A stretch of 11,900 nucleotides of DNA, taken from the NCBI GenBank assembly GCA_034440595.1, contig JAWXCH010000517.1:1-11900 (forward strand), written 5' to 3'. Under the pieces are notes generated by a model. It saw only the letters and a program-made list of their open reading frames with translations, made no database searches and was not told the origin of the DNA. Made by a program: the position numbers and the translations under genes. The DNA comes from JAWXCH01 sp034440595 (lineage in GTDB: Bacteria; Planctomycetota; Planctomycetia; Pirellulales; JALHPA01). Of the stretch, positions 1 through 5,857 are shown piece after piece. Each line of letters starts with the position of its first letter. Position 1 is the first letter of the stretch.

Positions 1-1
1 C

Positions 2-931
2 ACCCCGGTAAAACTCAATCGGCAGCAGTCGGCGATGTTGCCGATTGTGAATGAAAAGGTCGAAGGGGAGAAGCTTTCGATCTATAACCAGCGCGTGCAC
101 GCCAAGCACCCGCTCAACGGGTTGAAGTTGAAGAACGCCACGAAGCTGCATCTCATGCAAGGCCCGATCACTGTGTTTGATGGTAACGTCTACGCGGGCG
201 ACGCACGGATAGAAGACCTGCCACCGGGTAGCGAGCGGCTGGTGAGCTATGCGATGGATTTGGATACGGAAGTGGCTCCTGAGCAGCAGAAACACGAGAA
301 CAACTTGATGACCGTGAAGCTGGTCAAGGGAACGCTAAAAACAAGTCACAAGACCACGCGCGAGCAGTCGTTCATTGTGAAGAACTCGGGGGACAGTGAG
401 AAAAAAGTGCTCATTGAGTACCCGTTGGATTCAAATTGGACGCTGATTGCTCCAAAGGAGCCAACCGAGAAGACTCGCGACTTGTATCGCTTCGCCGTGC
501 AGGCCAAGGCGGGCAAGGCGGAGACGCTCACGATCAAGGAAGAGCGGATCAACCGCCAGAGCATTGCCGCTTCCAATCTCAATGAGACCAGCATTCTATA
601 TTACACCAATAGCAAGGTGGTCAGCGAAGAAACCAAAAAGGCGCTGCAAGAAATTGTGAGCCGCAAAAAAGAGATCCAGCAACTAGCTCAGCAACAGAAC
701 AACAAGCAGCAGCAGATTCAGGCGATCGATCAAGAACAGAACCGCATTCGCCAAAATATGAATCAGCTCGACCGCGCCAGCGAACTGTATAACCGCTACG
801 TGAAGAAATTCGGCGAACAGGAAACCAAGATCGAGACGCTGCGCACTGAGATCCAGGATTTGCAGAAAAGCCAGCAAGAGAAGCAAAAAGCCCTGGATGA
901 ATTCCTGATCAACTTTAGTGAAAAGGAATAG
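2..931 (+). CDS. DUF4139-like protein with C-terminal coiled coil (3' part only)
   Basis: The frame is open to the left window edge (codons from base 2), so the N-terminus is missing; 309 residues are visible. The ATG at 35 is an internal Met, not a supported start. The first two thirds are beta-rich with the pattern of the DUF4139 family: QQSAMLPI near the left edge, then a block with FIVKNSG and EYPLDSNW, then YRFAVQAKAGKAETLTIKEE. From about base 640 to the stop the protein becomes a Gln/Lys/Glu-rich coiled coil with the segment QEQNRIRQNMNQLD, a combination I associate with DUF4139 proteins. The molecular role of this family is not established; a cell-envelope or secreted location is likely but the signal region lies outside the window. 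A strong hairpin lies 28 bases after the stop. Confidence in coding is high; in the family name, moderate. Confidence 0.85.
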   Translation, partial: TPVKLNRQQSAMLPIVNEKVEGEKLSIYNQRVHAKHPLNGLKLKNATKLHLMQGPITVFDGNVYAGDARIEDLPPGSERLVSYAMDLDTEVAPEQQKHENNLMTVKLVKGTLKTSHKTTREQSFIVKNSGDSEKKVLIEYPLDSNWTLIAPKEPTEKTRDLYRFAVQAKAGKAETLTIKEERINRQSIAASNLNETSILYYTNSKVVSEETKKALQEIVSRKKEIQQLAQQQNNKQQQIQAIDQEQNRIRQNMNQLDRASELYNRYVKKFGEQETKIETLRTEIQDLQKSQQEKQKALDEFLINFSEKE

Positions 932-959
932 CACCGCGTGACAAGGTGGAAGAATTTTA

Positions 960-990
960 GCCGCGACGCGCTAGCGGAGCGCGTCGCGGC
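960..990. terminator. Strong GC hairpin after the DUF4139-like gene
   Basis: A perfect 13-bp inverted repeat (960-972 with 978-990) encloses the 5-base loop AGCGG, 28 bases after the upstream stop codon. No T-run follows, so it is not a textbook intrinsic terminator. It could equally be a dispersed palindromic repeat: its centre contains GCGCTAGCG, which recurs at 10743. Its position at the 3' end of a gene suggests it ends or protects the transcript. Confidence 0.5.
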
Positions 991-1042
991 GGTGCGAATC
1001 AATTTCACCCGCTCTGGCAGTTCAATTTTTCACCGCAAAGGA

Positions 1043-1149
1043 CACGAAGAAGCGCAAAGGGGCTATAACCACAAATTATCCTGTGAATCCTGTTCATCCT
1101 TGTTTTAAAATTGAACAAGGATGGACTGGATGAACAGGATACGGATTGC
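1043..1149. repeat. Dispersed palindromic repeat, copy 1
   Basis: It begins with the 18-mer CACGAAGAAGCGCAAAGG (1043-1060). After a variable spacer comes a 45-base block (1078-1122) that matches 3130-3175 except for one extra T in that copy, then a right part ending GGATTGC. It holds nested inverted repeats: ATCCTGTTCATCC (1087-1099) pairs with 1128-1140, and CATCCTTGTT (1095-1104) pairs with 1114-1123. The two stems share bases, so only one can form at a time. It lies in the non-coding gap upstream of the first HEAT-like gene; both copies have the same orientation. Confidence 0.85.
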
Positions 1150-1173
1150 AATAGGCAATGGATTGAGTTGTGT

Positions 1174-1191
1174 TGCGGGCTGCCGGCCTGC
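1174..1191. repeat. 18-base GC repeat, copy 1
   Basis: TGCGGGCTGCCGGCCTGC here matches 1868-1885 at 17 of 18 bases. It starts 67 bases before the chosen start of the first HEAT-like gene; the second copy starts 68 bases before the next gene. Apart from this copy, the 960-990 hairpin and the 1043-1149 repeat, I see nothing else in the 932-1240 gap. Confidence 0.75.
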
Positions 1192-1240
1192 AAGGATTCT
1201 GAATTGACACGGAATGTATTCTAACCAACAGGGGTTATCT

Positions 1241-1861
1241 ATGAACGCTCGTTCACTGCTGATTGTGGCTGTTCTCGTAGGCGCTGGCGTCGGTGCCAAT
1301 CATCTGCTCTTCGGCGACGCACCGGCACCAATCGATCTGAAGACGCTGCAACGGCTGACGGCGAACAATCTGGAAGAGCAGTTGAAGCTGTTTGAGAATG
1401 AGCGTGCACGGACTCGCGCAATTCTGTTTCAAAGCCTTGCTGACGAAAATCTAGAGGTCCGCTGCGCTGCGGCATTCTTATTGGGATACTACCGTGACGA
1501 AGATGCGGTCCACAGTCTTGGCCAGCACCTAACCTTAGAGTACAAATCTGATCGTCTGTGGAAGCGACTGCCTCGCTACGGTACATACCCCGCCGTCGAA
1601 GCACTCGTTCGCATTGGCAAACCGTCCGTGCGCGAGATGTTGCGGATTTTGGAGACGAGCGACGACGCGCATGAGCGTGCGCTGGCAGCACGTGTGATCT
1701 ACTACGTCGAAGGAGACGACCTGGCCCGGCTGGTGGTCGGCTTTGCTGCTGAGAGACAAAAGGATCCTGCAAAGAAAGAAAAGCTGCTGGCAGCGATTCC
1801 GTTGGTGCGTGGGGGTGAGTTTCCTGCGGGACCGAAAAACGCTGCTCCGGTTGAGAAATAG
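1241..1861 (+). CDS. Small secreted or membrane-anchored HEAT-like protein
   Basis: A 206-residue protein with no recognised specific function. I chose the ATG at 1241 because AGGGG at 1230-1234 sits at good spacing before it and because translation then opens with a classic signal or anchor, MNARSLLIVAVLVGAGVGA; the ATG at 1214 would put nine polar residues in front. The mature part is all-helical with HEAT-repeat character: EVRCAAAFLLGYYRDEDAV (72-90), YPAVEALVRIGKPS (116-129), then a helix pair ending QKDPAKKEKLLAAIPLV (173-189). HEAT-like repeats usually mediate protein contacts, so a scaffold role in the periplasm is a guess. The C-terminal module is shared with the next gene, 74 bases downstream on the same strand, so the two may be co-transcribed and arose from duplication. 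No catalytic motif is seen. Confidence 0.85.
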   Translation: MNARSLLIVAVLVGAGVGANHLLFGDAPAPIDLKTLQRLTANNLEEQLKLFENERARTRAILFQSLADENLEVRCAAAFLLGYYRDEDAVHSLGQHLTLEYKSDRLWKRLPRYGTYPAVEALVRIGKPSVREMLRILETSDDAHERALAARVIYYVEGDDLARLVVGFAAERQKDPAKKEKLLAAIPLVRGGEFPAGPKNAAPVEK

Positions 1862-1867
1862 TTATGG

Positions 1868-1885
1868 TGCGGGCTGCCAGCCTGC
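1868..1885. repeat. 18-base GC repeat, copy 2
   Basis: TGCGGGCTGCCAGCCTGC matches the copy at 1174-1191 with one difference. It lies between the two HEAT-like genes, 68 bases before the preferred start at 1936. An in-frame ATG at 1864 is almost on top of it, so residues read from there would be repeat-derived; this argues for the later start. Confidence 0.75.
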
Positions 1886-1935
1886 CAGCGGACCTAGACC
1901 GTTCGAAATACAGAAACCTATCGGAGACCCGTACG

Positions 1936-2940
1936 ATGCTAAAAGGATTCAAGCTGACCAAGCACTTGTTGATCGCAATCGTGGCGCTGGTTCTGTGCAA
2001 CCGCGGCGCGGCAACTGCCGAAGCCTGGCTCTCGTTGGAAGCTTATGTTCGTACGTGTGTCTTGATCGTCAAGGCGAAAGAGGTGACTGAAAAGGATGGG
2101 ACCAAGGCTTTTCATGTCGTTGAGACCTGGAAAGGGAAGTACGATCCAAGGAATTTCAAATACCCTTCAAAGGAAGGGGGATTCTATAATGGTGGATTTC
2201 CGCATGGCCTGACTAAGCTGGCGAATGAACAAGAAGTGGTCTTCTTCTTCACAAAGCCAGACAACGAATCTGGATTAATTGACAGCCATAGTACCGCTTT
2301 TCCAGTGGTCGATAGCAAGCTGATCTATGCCAGCACGAACCCGGGATACCGCCAGGAATTCACACTCGACAAGTTCAAAAGCGAAATCCTACGGCTCCAG
2401 GAGAAGCCGCCGCGCAAGTACAACGTCGTCGTGCCAGACTTTACTAAGGCCAAGTATCCCGAAAGCGATGAGGCAGTCAACGATGTCAGAGACGCCTACG
2501 CGAATATCACCAAGGATCTACTGAGTCAACTAAAGGAGAGCAAACTAACTGCAGAACAGCAGTGCTATGTAATCTATCTATTGGGCGAATTACGTGCCGA
2601 GAATTCAGTCGTTGAACTGGTGAAACGAATCGACTTTCGCGCGCCAGTGGCCGATCCAGGGCGGAATTGGGGAGCTCAACGTAGTCGTTGGCACGAGTAC
2701 CCTGCGGTTGAGGCGCTAGAGAAGATTGGACGACATTCTGCCCATGCGATTCTGGACGCTGCGCGTCAGCCTCAGTCAGAATTACGGCAACAAAAGATGG
2801 CCCAGACACTGAAGAGCTTGTCCGGGGTGGAACTCGCGAATGATCTGACGGAGCAATACATTAAGCAAATCAAGGATCCTGCGGAAGTAGAACGGCTGCG
2901 CGCAGTGCAAAATCTCATTCAGCCTCCAAAGGCTCAGTGA
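1936..2940 (+). CDS. Secreted two-part protein with C-terminal HEAT-like module
   Basis: A 334-residue protein with no specific function assigned. The frame is open from an ATG at 1864, but that start lies at the 18-base repeat. The ATG at 1936 has GGAG at 1923-1926 and opens a clear signal peptide: KLTKHLLIAIVALVLCNRGAATAEA, given here only as residues 6-30, with cleavage probably near 28-30. Residues about 31-160 form a beta-rich domain (VRTCVLIVKAKEV, then FHVVETWKGKY, then EVVFFFTKPDN), a pattern seen in secreted planctomycete proteins where a stretch before VVExxKG resembles small OB/NTR-like folds; this is only a resemblance. Residues 185-330 are helical and match the preceding gene: LLGELRAENSV (215-225), YPAVEALEKIG (255-265), IKDPAEVERLRAV (312-324). 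Likely co-transcribed with its shorter paralogue. Confidence 0.88.
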   Translation: MLKGFKLTKHLLIAIVALVLCNRGAATAEAWLSLEAYVRTCVLIVKAKEVTEKDGTKAFHVVETWKGKYDPRNFKYPSKEGGFYNGGFPHGLTKLANEQEVVFFFTKPDNESGLIDSHSTAFPVVDSKLIYASTNPGYRQEFTLDKFKSEILRLQEKPPRKYNVVVPDFTKAKYPESDEAVNDVRDAYANITKDLLSQLKESKLTAEQQCYVIYLLGELRAENSVVELVKRIDFRAPVADPGRNWGAQRSRWHEYPAVEALEKIGRHSAHAILDAARQPQSELRQQKMAQTLKSLSGVELANDLTEQYIKQIKDPAEVERLRAVQNLIQPPKAQ

Positions 2941-2971
2941 TATGCCGCAACTCGCGGCAATCGAACATTCC

Positions 2972-3055
2972 TCCCTTTGCGCCTTGGCGTCTTTGCGCGC
3001 ACTCCTGCCTTTGCAAGACGAGGAATACACGCCAAGGCGCGAAGCCGCAAAGGAG
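2972..3055. repeat. Imperfect inverted repeat (REP-like)
   Basis: The arms CGCCTTGGCGT (2980-2990) and ACGCCAAGGCG (3029-3039) pair perfectly. The flanks continue the symmetry: CCCTTTGCG on the left and CGCAAAGGAG on the right. It starts about 30 bases after the stop of the second HEAT-like gene and may fold in its mRNA, but there is no T-run. It has the look of a dispersed intergenic repeat rather than a single terminator. Confidence 0.65.
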
Positions 3056-3099
3056 CATGGTCGATCCGCGTTTGCAGTTCGGTTGATTACCATAAAGGG

Positions 3100-3202
3100 C
3101 ACGAAGAAGCGCAAAGGAAGAAAACCTTCATCCTGTGAATCCTGTTCATCCTTGTTTTTAAAATTGAACAAGGATAGACAGGATGAACAGGATATGGATT
3201 GC
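3100..3202. repeat. Dispersed palindromic repeat, copy 2
   Basis: Second copy of the element at 1043-1149, same orientation: the 18-mer at 3100-3117, the conserved block at 3130-3175 (one extra T), arms ATCCTGTTCATCC at 3139-3151 and its complement at 3181-3193, ending GGATTGC. Together the two copies bracket the HEAT-like gene pair. The gap 2941-3462 holds this element, the inverted repeat before it and the short word at 3316-3331; no credible gene is present. Confidence 0.85.
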
Positions 3203-3315
3203 GACAAGAACTCGTCCCGCGGGCCGCCAGCACGATCGAATTGATCACCGTCCCCGAGATTATCGAAGAATAGTAGCGTTCGGGTATGCGGTGGATCGTC
3301 AGAGAACGAGCGGTA

Positions 3316-3331
3316 ATTTTCTGAGGCTCCT
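3316..3331 (+). repeat. Short word shared with 5299-5314 (opposite strand)
   Basis: ATTTTCTGAGGCTCCT here matches the minus strand of 5299-5314 at 15 of 16 bases. Both copies are intergenic. The significance is uncertain at this length; it may be a fragment of another dispersed repeat. Confidence 0.35.
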
Positions 3332-3462
3332 ATTCTGCCCCCCGCGGCTGGATAGCTGCGGCTACACTCTCGGGCAGCCCAACGATACAATGCGCGGCGG
3401 CGGAATTGGATTTCTAACACTGCTTGCAAACCGTTGTCTCAATCTCCGAAGGAATCACGACG

Positions 3463-4473
3463 ATGGCACTAATCGATGCGTGGGCCGCCATTAAGGCGAA
3501 CAGTAAATTCGTTCGACAGCAGATCGACCTTGGGCCGCTGGGAGACGAAGAAGTAGAGGTCCAGGTCGAACATTGCGGGCTATGCCACTCGGACCTTTCG
3601 GTTTTGAAGAACGACTGGCGAAACTCAACCTATCCTGCCGTGCTCGGCCATGAGGCAGTTGGTCGGATCGTGGCGGTTGGTCCCGCGGCCAAAGGATTGA
3701 AAGTTGGACAGCGTGTTGGCGTGGGCTGGAACGTAAATAGCTGCATGCATTGCCGCCAGTGCATGTCCGGTGCACATCAACTCTGTTCAAACGTGCAGGC
3801 GACAATTATCGGGCACAGCGGCGGATTTGCCAGCCGCGTCCGCTCGCATTGGGCCTGGGCCATTGCACTGCCCGAGGGGATCAATGTTGCAGAGTCAGGG
3901 CCGCTGTTGTGCGGTGGCATAACGGTTTTTAATCCGTTGGCGATGTATGCCAAACCGACCAGCCGCGTTGGCGTCATCGGCATTGGTGGGCTGGGTCACA
4001 TGGCTGTCAAATTTGCCGCCGCATATGGCTGCGAGGTGACGGCGTTCACCTCCAGCGAAAGCAAGTTCGACGAAGCGCGCGGGTTCGGCGCGCATCATGT
4101 TGTCTCCAGTCGCGATCCCAGGGCGATCAAAAAACTGGCCGGCTCGCTCGATCTGCTGATCTCCACCGTCAATGTGCCGTTGGATTGGAACGCACTGATC
4201 GGCACGCTGGCCCCCAACGGACGGATGCACGTCGTTGGTGCCGTATTGGAGCCAATACCTGTCGCGGCATTTGCGCTCATCATCGCTCAAAGAAGCGTTT
4301 CTGGCTCCCCCACCGGTTCGCCAATCGACATGCTCAGGATGCTGGACTTTGCGGCGCTACACAACATTACTCCGCAAACCGAACATATGCCGATGAGCCA
4401 GATCAACGACGCCTTTGCACGCCTGGAAGCCGGTAAGGCACGCTACCGCATTGTGCTGGACGCGGATTTCTAG
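3463..4473 (+). CDS. Zinc-dependent medium-chain alcohol dehydrogenase
   Basis: A 336-residue cytoplasmic enzyme of the zinc MDR superfamily, close to the cinnamyl-alcohol-dehydrogenase/YahK branch, expected to interconvert alcohols and aldehydes with NAD(P)H. The start at 3463 has AAGGA at 3449-3453; an upstream in-frame ATG at 3424 lacks this. Catalytic zinc ligands are C41 in CGLCHSD, H63 in GHEAVGRIVAVG and C150 in LLCGGIT. The structural zinc site is complete: C94, C97, C100, C108. The Rossmann glycine motif GIGGLG is at 173-178, followed by a second strand ending AFTSSESK; the Thr/Ser/Lys there, and the lack of an acidic residue, suggest NADP(H), an inference from the family. Length is normal and no key residue is missing. 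It appears monocistronic, with a convergent gene downstream, so its substrate cannot be read from context. Confidence 0.95.
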   Translation: MALIDAWAAIKANSKFVRQQIDLGPLGDEEVEVQVEHCGLCHSDLSVLKNDWRNSTYPAVLGHEAVGRIVAVGPAAKGLKVGQRVGVGWNVNSCMHCRQCMSGAHQLCSNVQATIIGHSGGFASRVRSHWAWAIALPEGINVAESGPLLCGGITVFNPLAMYAKPTSRVGVIGIGGLGHMAVKFAAAYGCEVTAFTSSESKFDEARGFGAHHVVSSRDPRAIKKLAGSLDLLISTVNVPLDWNALIGTLAPNGRMHVVGAVLEPIPVAAFALIIAQRSVSGSPTGSPIDMLRMLDFAALHNITPQTEHMPMSQINDAFARLEAGKARYRIVLDADF

Positions 4474-4572
4474 AATTTCGTCGCCCCCTATCCCTGTCGA
4501 TCAACTGCAAAAAATCAACCGATTGCAATGACCGGCTGACTCTTCGCATGGTAACCGGTTGAACGTCTGGAG

Positions 4573-4770
4573 CTATTTTGAATCGGGGATGACTTTGACA
4601 TCATAGACATACTGTCCATCGCTGCTCACGCAAAGCACGGCACGCGATCCGTTCTTCCGAACCAGTGTTACACAGTTGCGGGCTGTGAAGTCATGACAGA
4701 AGTCGCTACGCCTTGCGGAACCATTTTGGATTGGGGGGCAGGCCGGTGAATTCCAAAACGATTCCATCAT
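4573..4770 (-). other. Possible frame-displaced C-terminal part of the Cys-rich protein
   Basis: This 65-codon open frame overlaps the end of the upstream gene by 65 bases in another frame and runs on to a TAG at 4573-4575. Its part beyond the upstream stop reads like genuine protein (SDFCHDFTARNCVTLV, then SRAVLCVSSDGQYVYDVKV). Removing one base near 4706-4710, or one G from the G6 run at 4733-4738, would join both frames into a single protein of about 221 residues. It may instead be a chance frame or a tiny separate gene; it has no convincing ribosome site of its own. Confidence 0.35.
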
Positions 4771-5239
4771 CCGCAGGAGAAAAATAGCGGTTGGTGATCT
4801 GTGTCAGTACATAGGCTGGCAGCTCCACCGCACTGCACAGCAGCAAGTACTTGCCCGCGTCGAGAAACTTGAGTTTGCTTTCGGCGATCAATTTTTCAAA
4901 ATCAATCGGCGTTGCCAGCTCCTGTCGGATCAGATCCTCCAGGATATCCATTTGTATTTCAGACATGCCAGAGTGCTTGGCGACCATGCTGCGGTACAGT
5001 TCCGCTTCCACCGTGCAACTGACGCACAGCTTAATGCGTCCTGTTTGCATGCAGGATTCACAGCAGGGGACATTCTTGCCGCAGGAACAGTGCAAAGTCC
5101 CGATCTTACCGTTGCCATCGCACACACACTGAATATAGCTATTCAGGTGAGTGACAAAGTACCCGTACGGAACCTTGGATACCCCTGGTTTTCGGCTACG
5201 CAATTTCGCCACACGGTCATTGACCGTTTCGGTAATCAT
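4706..5239 (-). CDS. Cysteine-rich, probably zinc-binding protein of unknown function
   Basis: A 177-residue protein that I do not recognise. Nine cysteines fall within 38 residues: C38, C40, C51, C53, C59, C60, C63, C72, C75, plus H50, arranged as CxC, HCxC, CCxxC and CxxC. This is enough for two zinc sites of a knuckle or ribbon type. The N-terminal 30 residues are basic (VAKLRSRKPGVSK), and the C-terminal half is helical (MDILEDLIRQEL, AGKYLLLCSAVELPAYVLTQI). No signal peptide or membrane segment is evident, so it is probably cytoplasmic; nucleic-acid or protein binding is a guess from the zinc motif. The ribosome site is weak. It is convergent with the alcohol dehydrogenase and stands alone. 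The C-terminus may be truncated by a frameshift, since a plausible continuation lies in the next frame. Confidence 0.7.
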   Translation of the reverse strand: MITETVNDRVAKLRSRKPGVSKVPYGYFVTHLNSYIQCVCDGNGKIGTLHCSCGKNVPCCESCMQTGRIKLCVSCTVEAELYRSMVAKHSGMSEIQMDILEDLIRQELATPIDFEKLIAESKLKFLDAGKYLLLCSAVELPAYVLTQITNRYFSPADDGIVLEFTGLPPNPKWFRKA

Positions 5240-5473
5240 CGGCTTTCGTCATTGAAATAACTCGTGATTGGTCATGTGTTGTCAGCTCAAAATGCAAAAG
5301 GAGCCTCAGAAATTTGCACCCCTCCAGGCAGCTTGCGACCGCGATTTCAATGATGCAACCCCAAGAAACTCCCCATTGGTCTGTGACCATTGGCCATCGC
5401 CTTTGCCTCACTCGTGGTGTTATCAATAAAAAAGTCTAGCTTGCATAGAGAAGTTTCTGGTATTTGACAATTT

Positions 5474-5500
5474 TGCGGTATACCGCAGGCCGACTAGTCG
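5474..5500. promoter_or_regulatory. Two adjacent perfect palindromes (possible operator)
   Basis: TGCGGTATACCGCA (5474-5487) is a perfect 14-base palindrome. Three bases later comes CGACTAGTCG (5491-5500), a perfect 10-base palindrome. They sit in the 5240-5857 stretch that holds no credible gene, 235 bases upstream of the Cys-rich gene. TTGACA at 5464-5469 lies just before, but no matching -10 box is at the right distance. Otherwise I see only the short repeat word at 5299-5314 in this stretch. Confidence 0.35.
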
Positions 5501-5857
5501 TGTGAAAAGTGTTGCTAATTCACAACAAATGAGGCCTATTCAAGTTGAATTCATCGGAGCGGAACACTCTACCAGCAGAATCGTTTTTCTTCGCGAGTCT
5601 CCGCGCACTCAGAAATAACTTAGAATCGCGACTTCGACCACCAGTAATTACCCCATTACTTGAGCCTGCTATCATCAAGGCCCTATAGAAGAGTCCAGCA
5701 CGTAGATTCTGAGCGATTATCAGTTGCGAAACATCGACAGAAAACAGGAACGCTTCACGGCTGGCATCCGAACTAAGGTACTGAAACGGTTACGTGGCAG
5801 GACGCGGGATTTGATCATGCAATCCAGTTGACGATTACACATGCAACCAGCGAGACT

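Noticed and set aside
1239..2000. A 253-codon open frame on the minus strand opposite the HEAT-like genes
   Set aside because: It is antisense to two better genes, has Arg/Ser-rich shadow composition and shows no recognisable motif.
2942..3244. A 100-codon plus-strand open frame just after the second HEAT-like gene
   Set aside because: It consists almost wholly of the inverted repeat and the second dispersed repeat, so the translation is repeat-derived.
2782..3429. A 215-codon minus-strand open frame across the repeat region
   Set aside because: It reads through the dispersed repeats and the end of the second HEAT-like gene; it contains no recognisable domain.
4515..4562. A hairpin between the convergent dehydrogenase and Cys-rich genes as a two-way terminator
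   Set aside because: Only a 7-base stem (TCAACCG with CGGTTGA) around a loop of over 30 bases; too weak to support.
5217..5426. A 69-codon minus-strand open frame upstream of the Cys-rich gene
   Set aside because: It overlaps the start of that gene by 23 bases, has no recognisable motif and contains the short repeat word at 5299-5314.
5464..5500. A sigma-70 promoter starting at TTGACA (5464)
   Set aside because: No -10-like hexamer lies 16-18 bases downstream and no plus-strand gene follows for over 5 kb.
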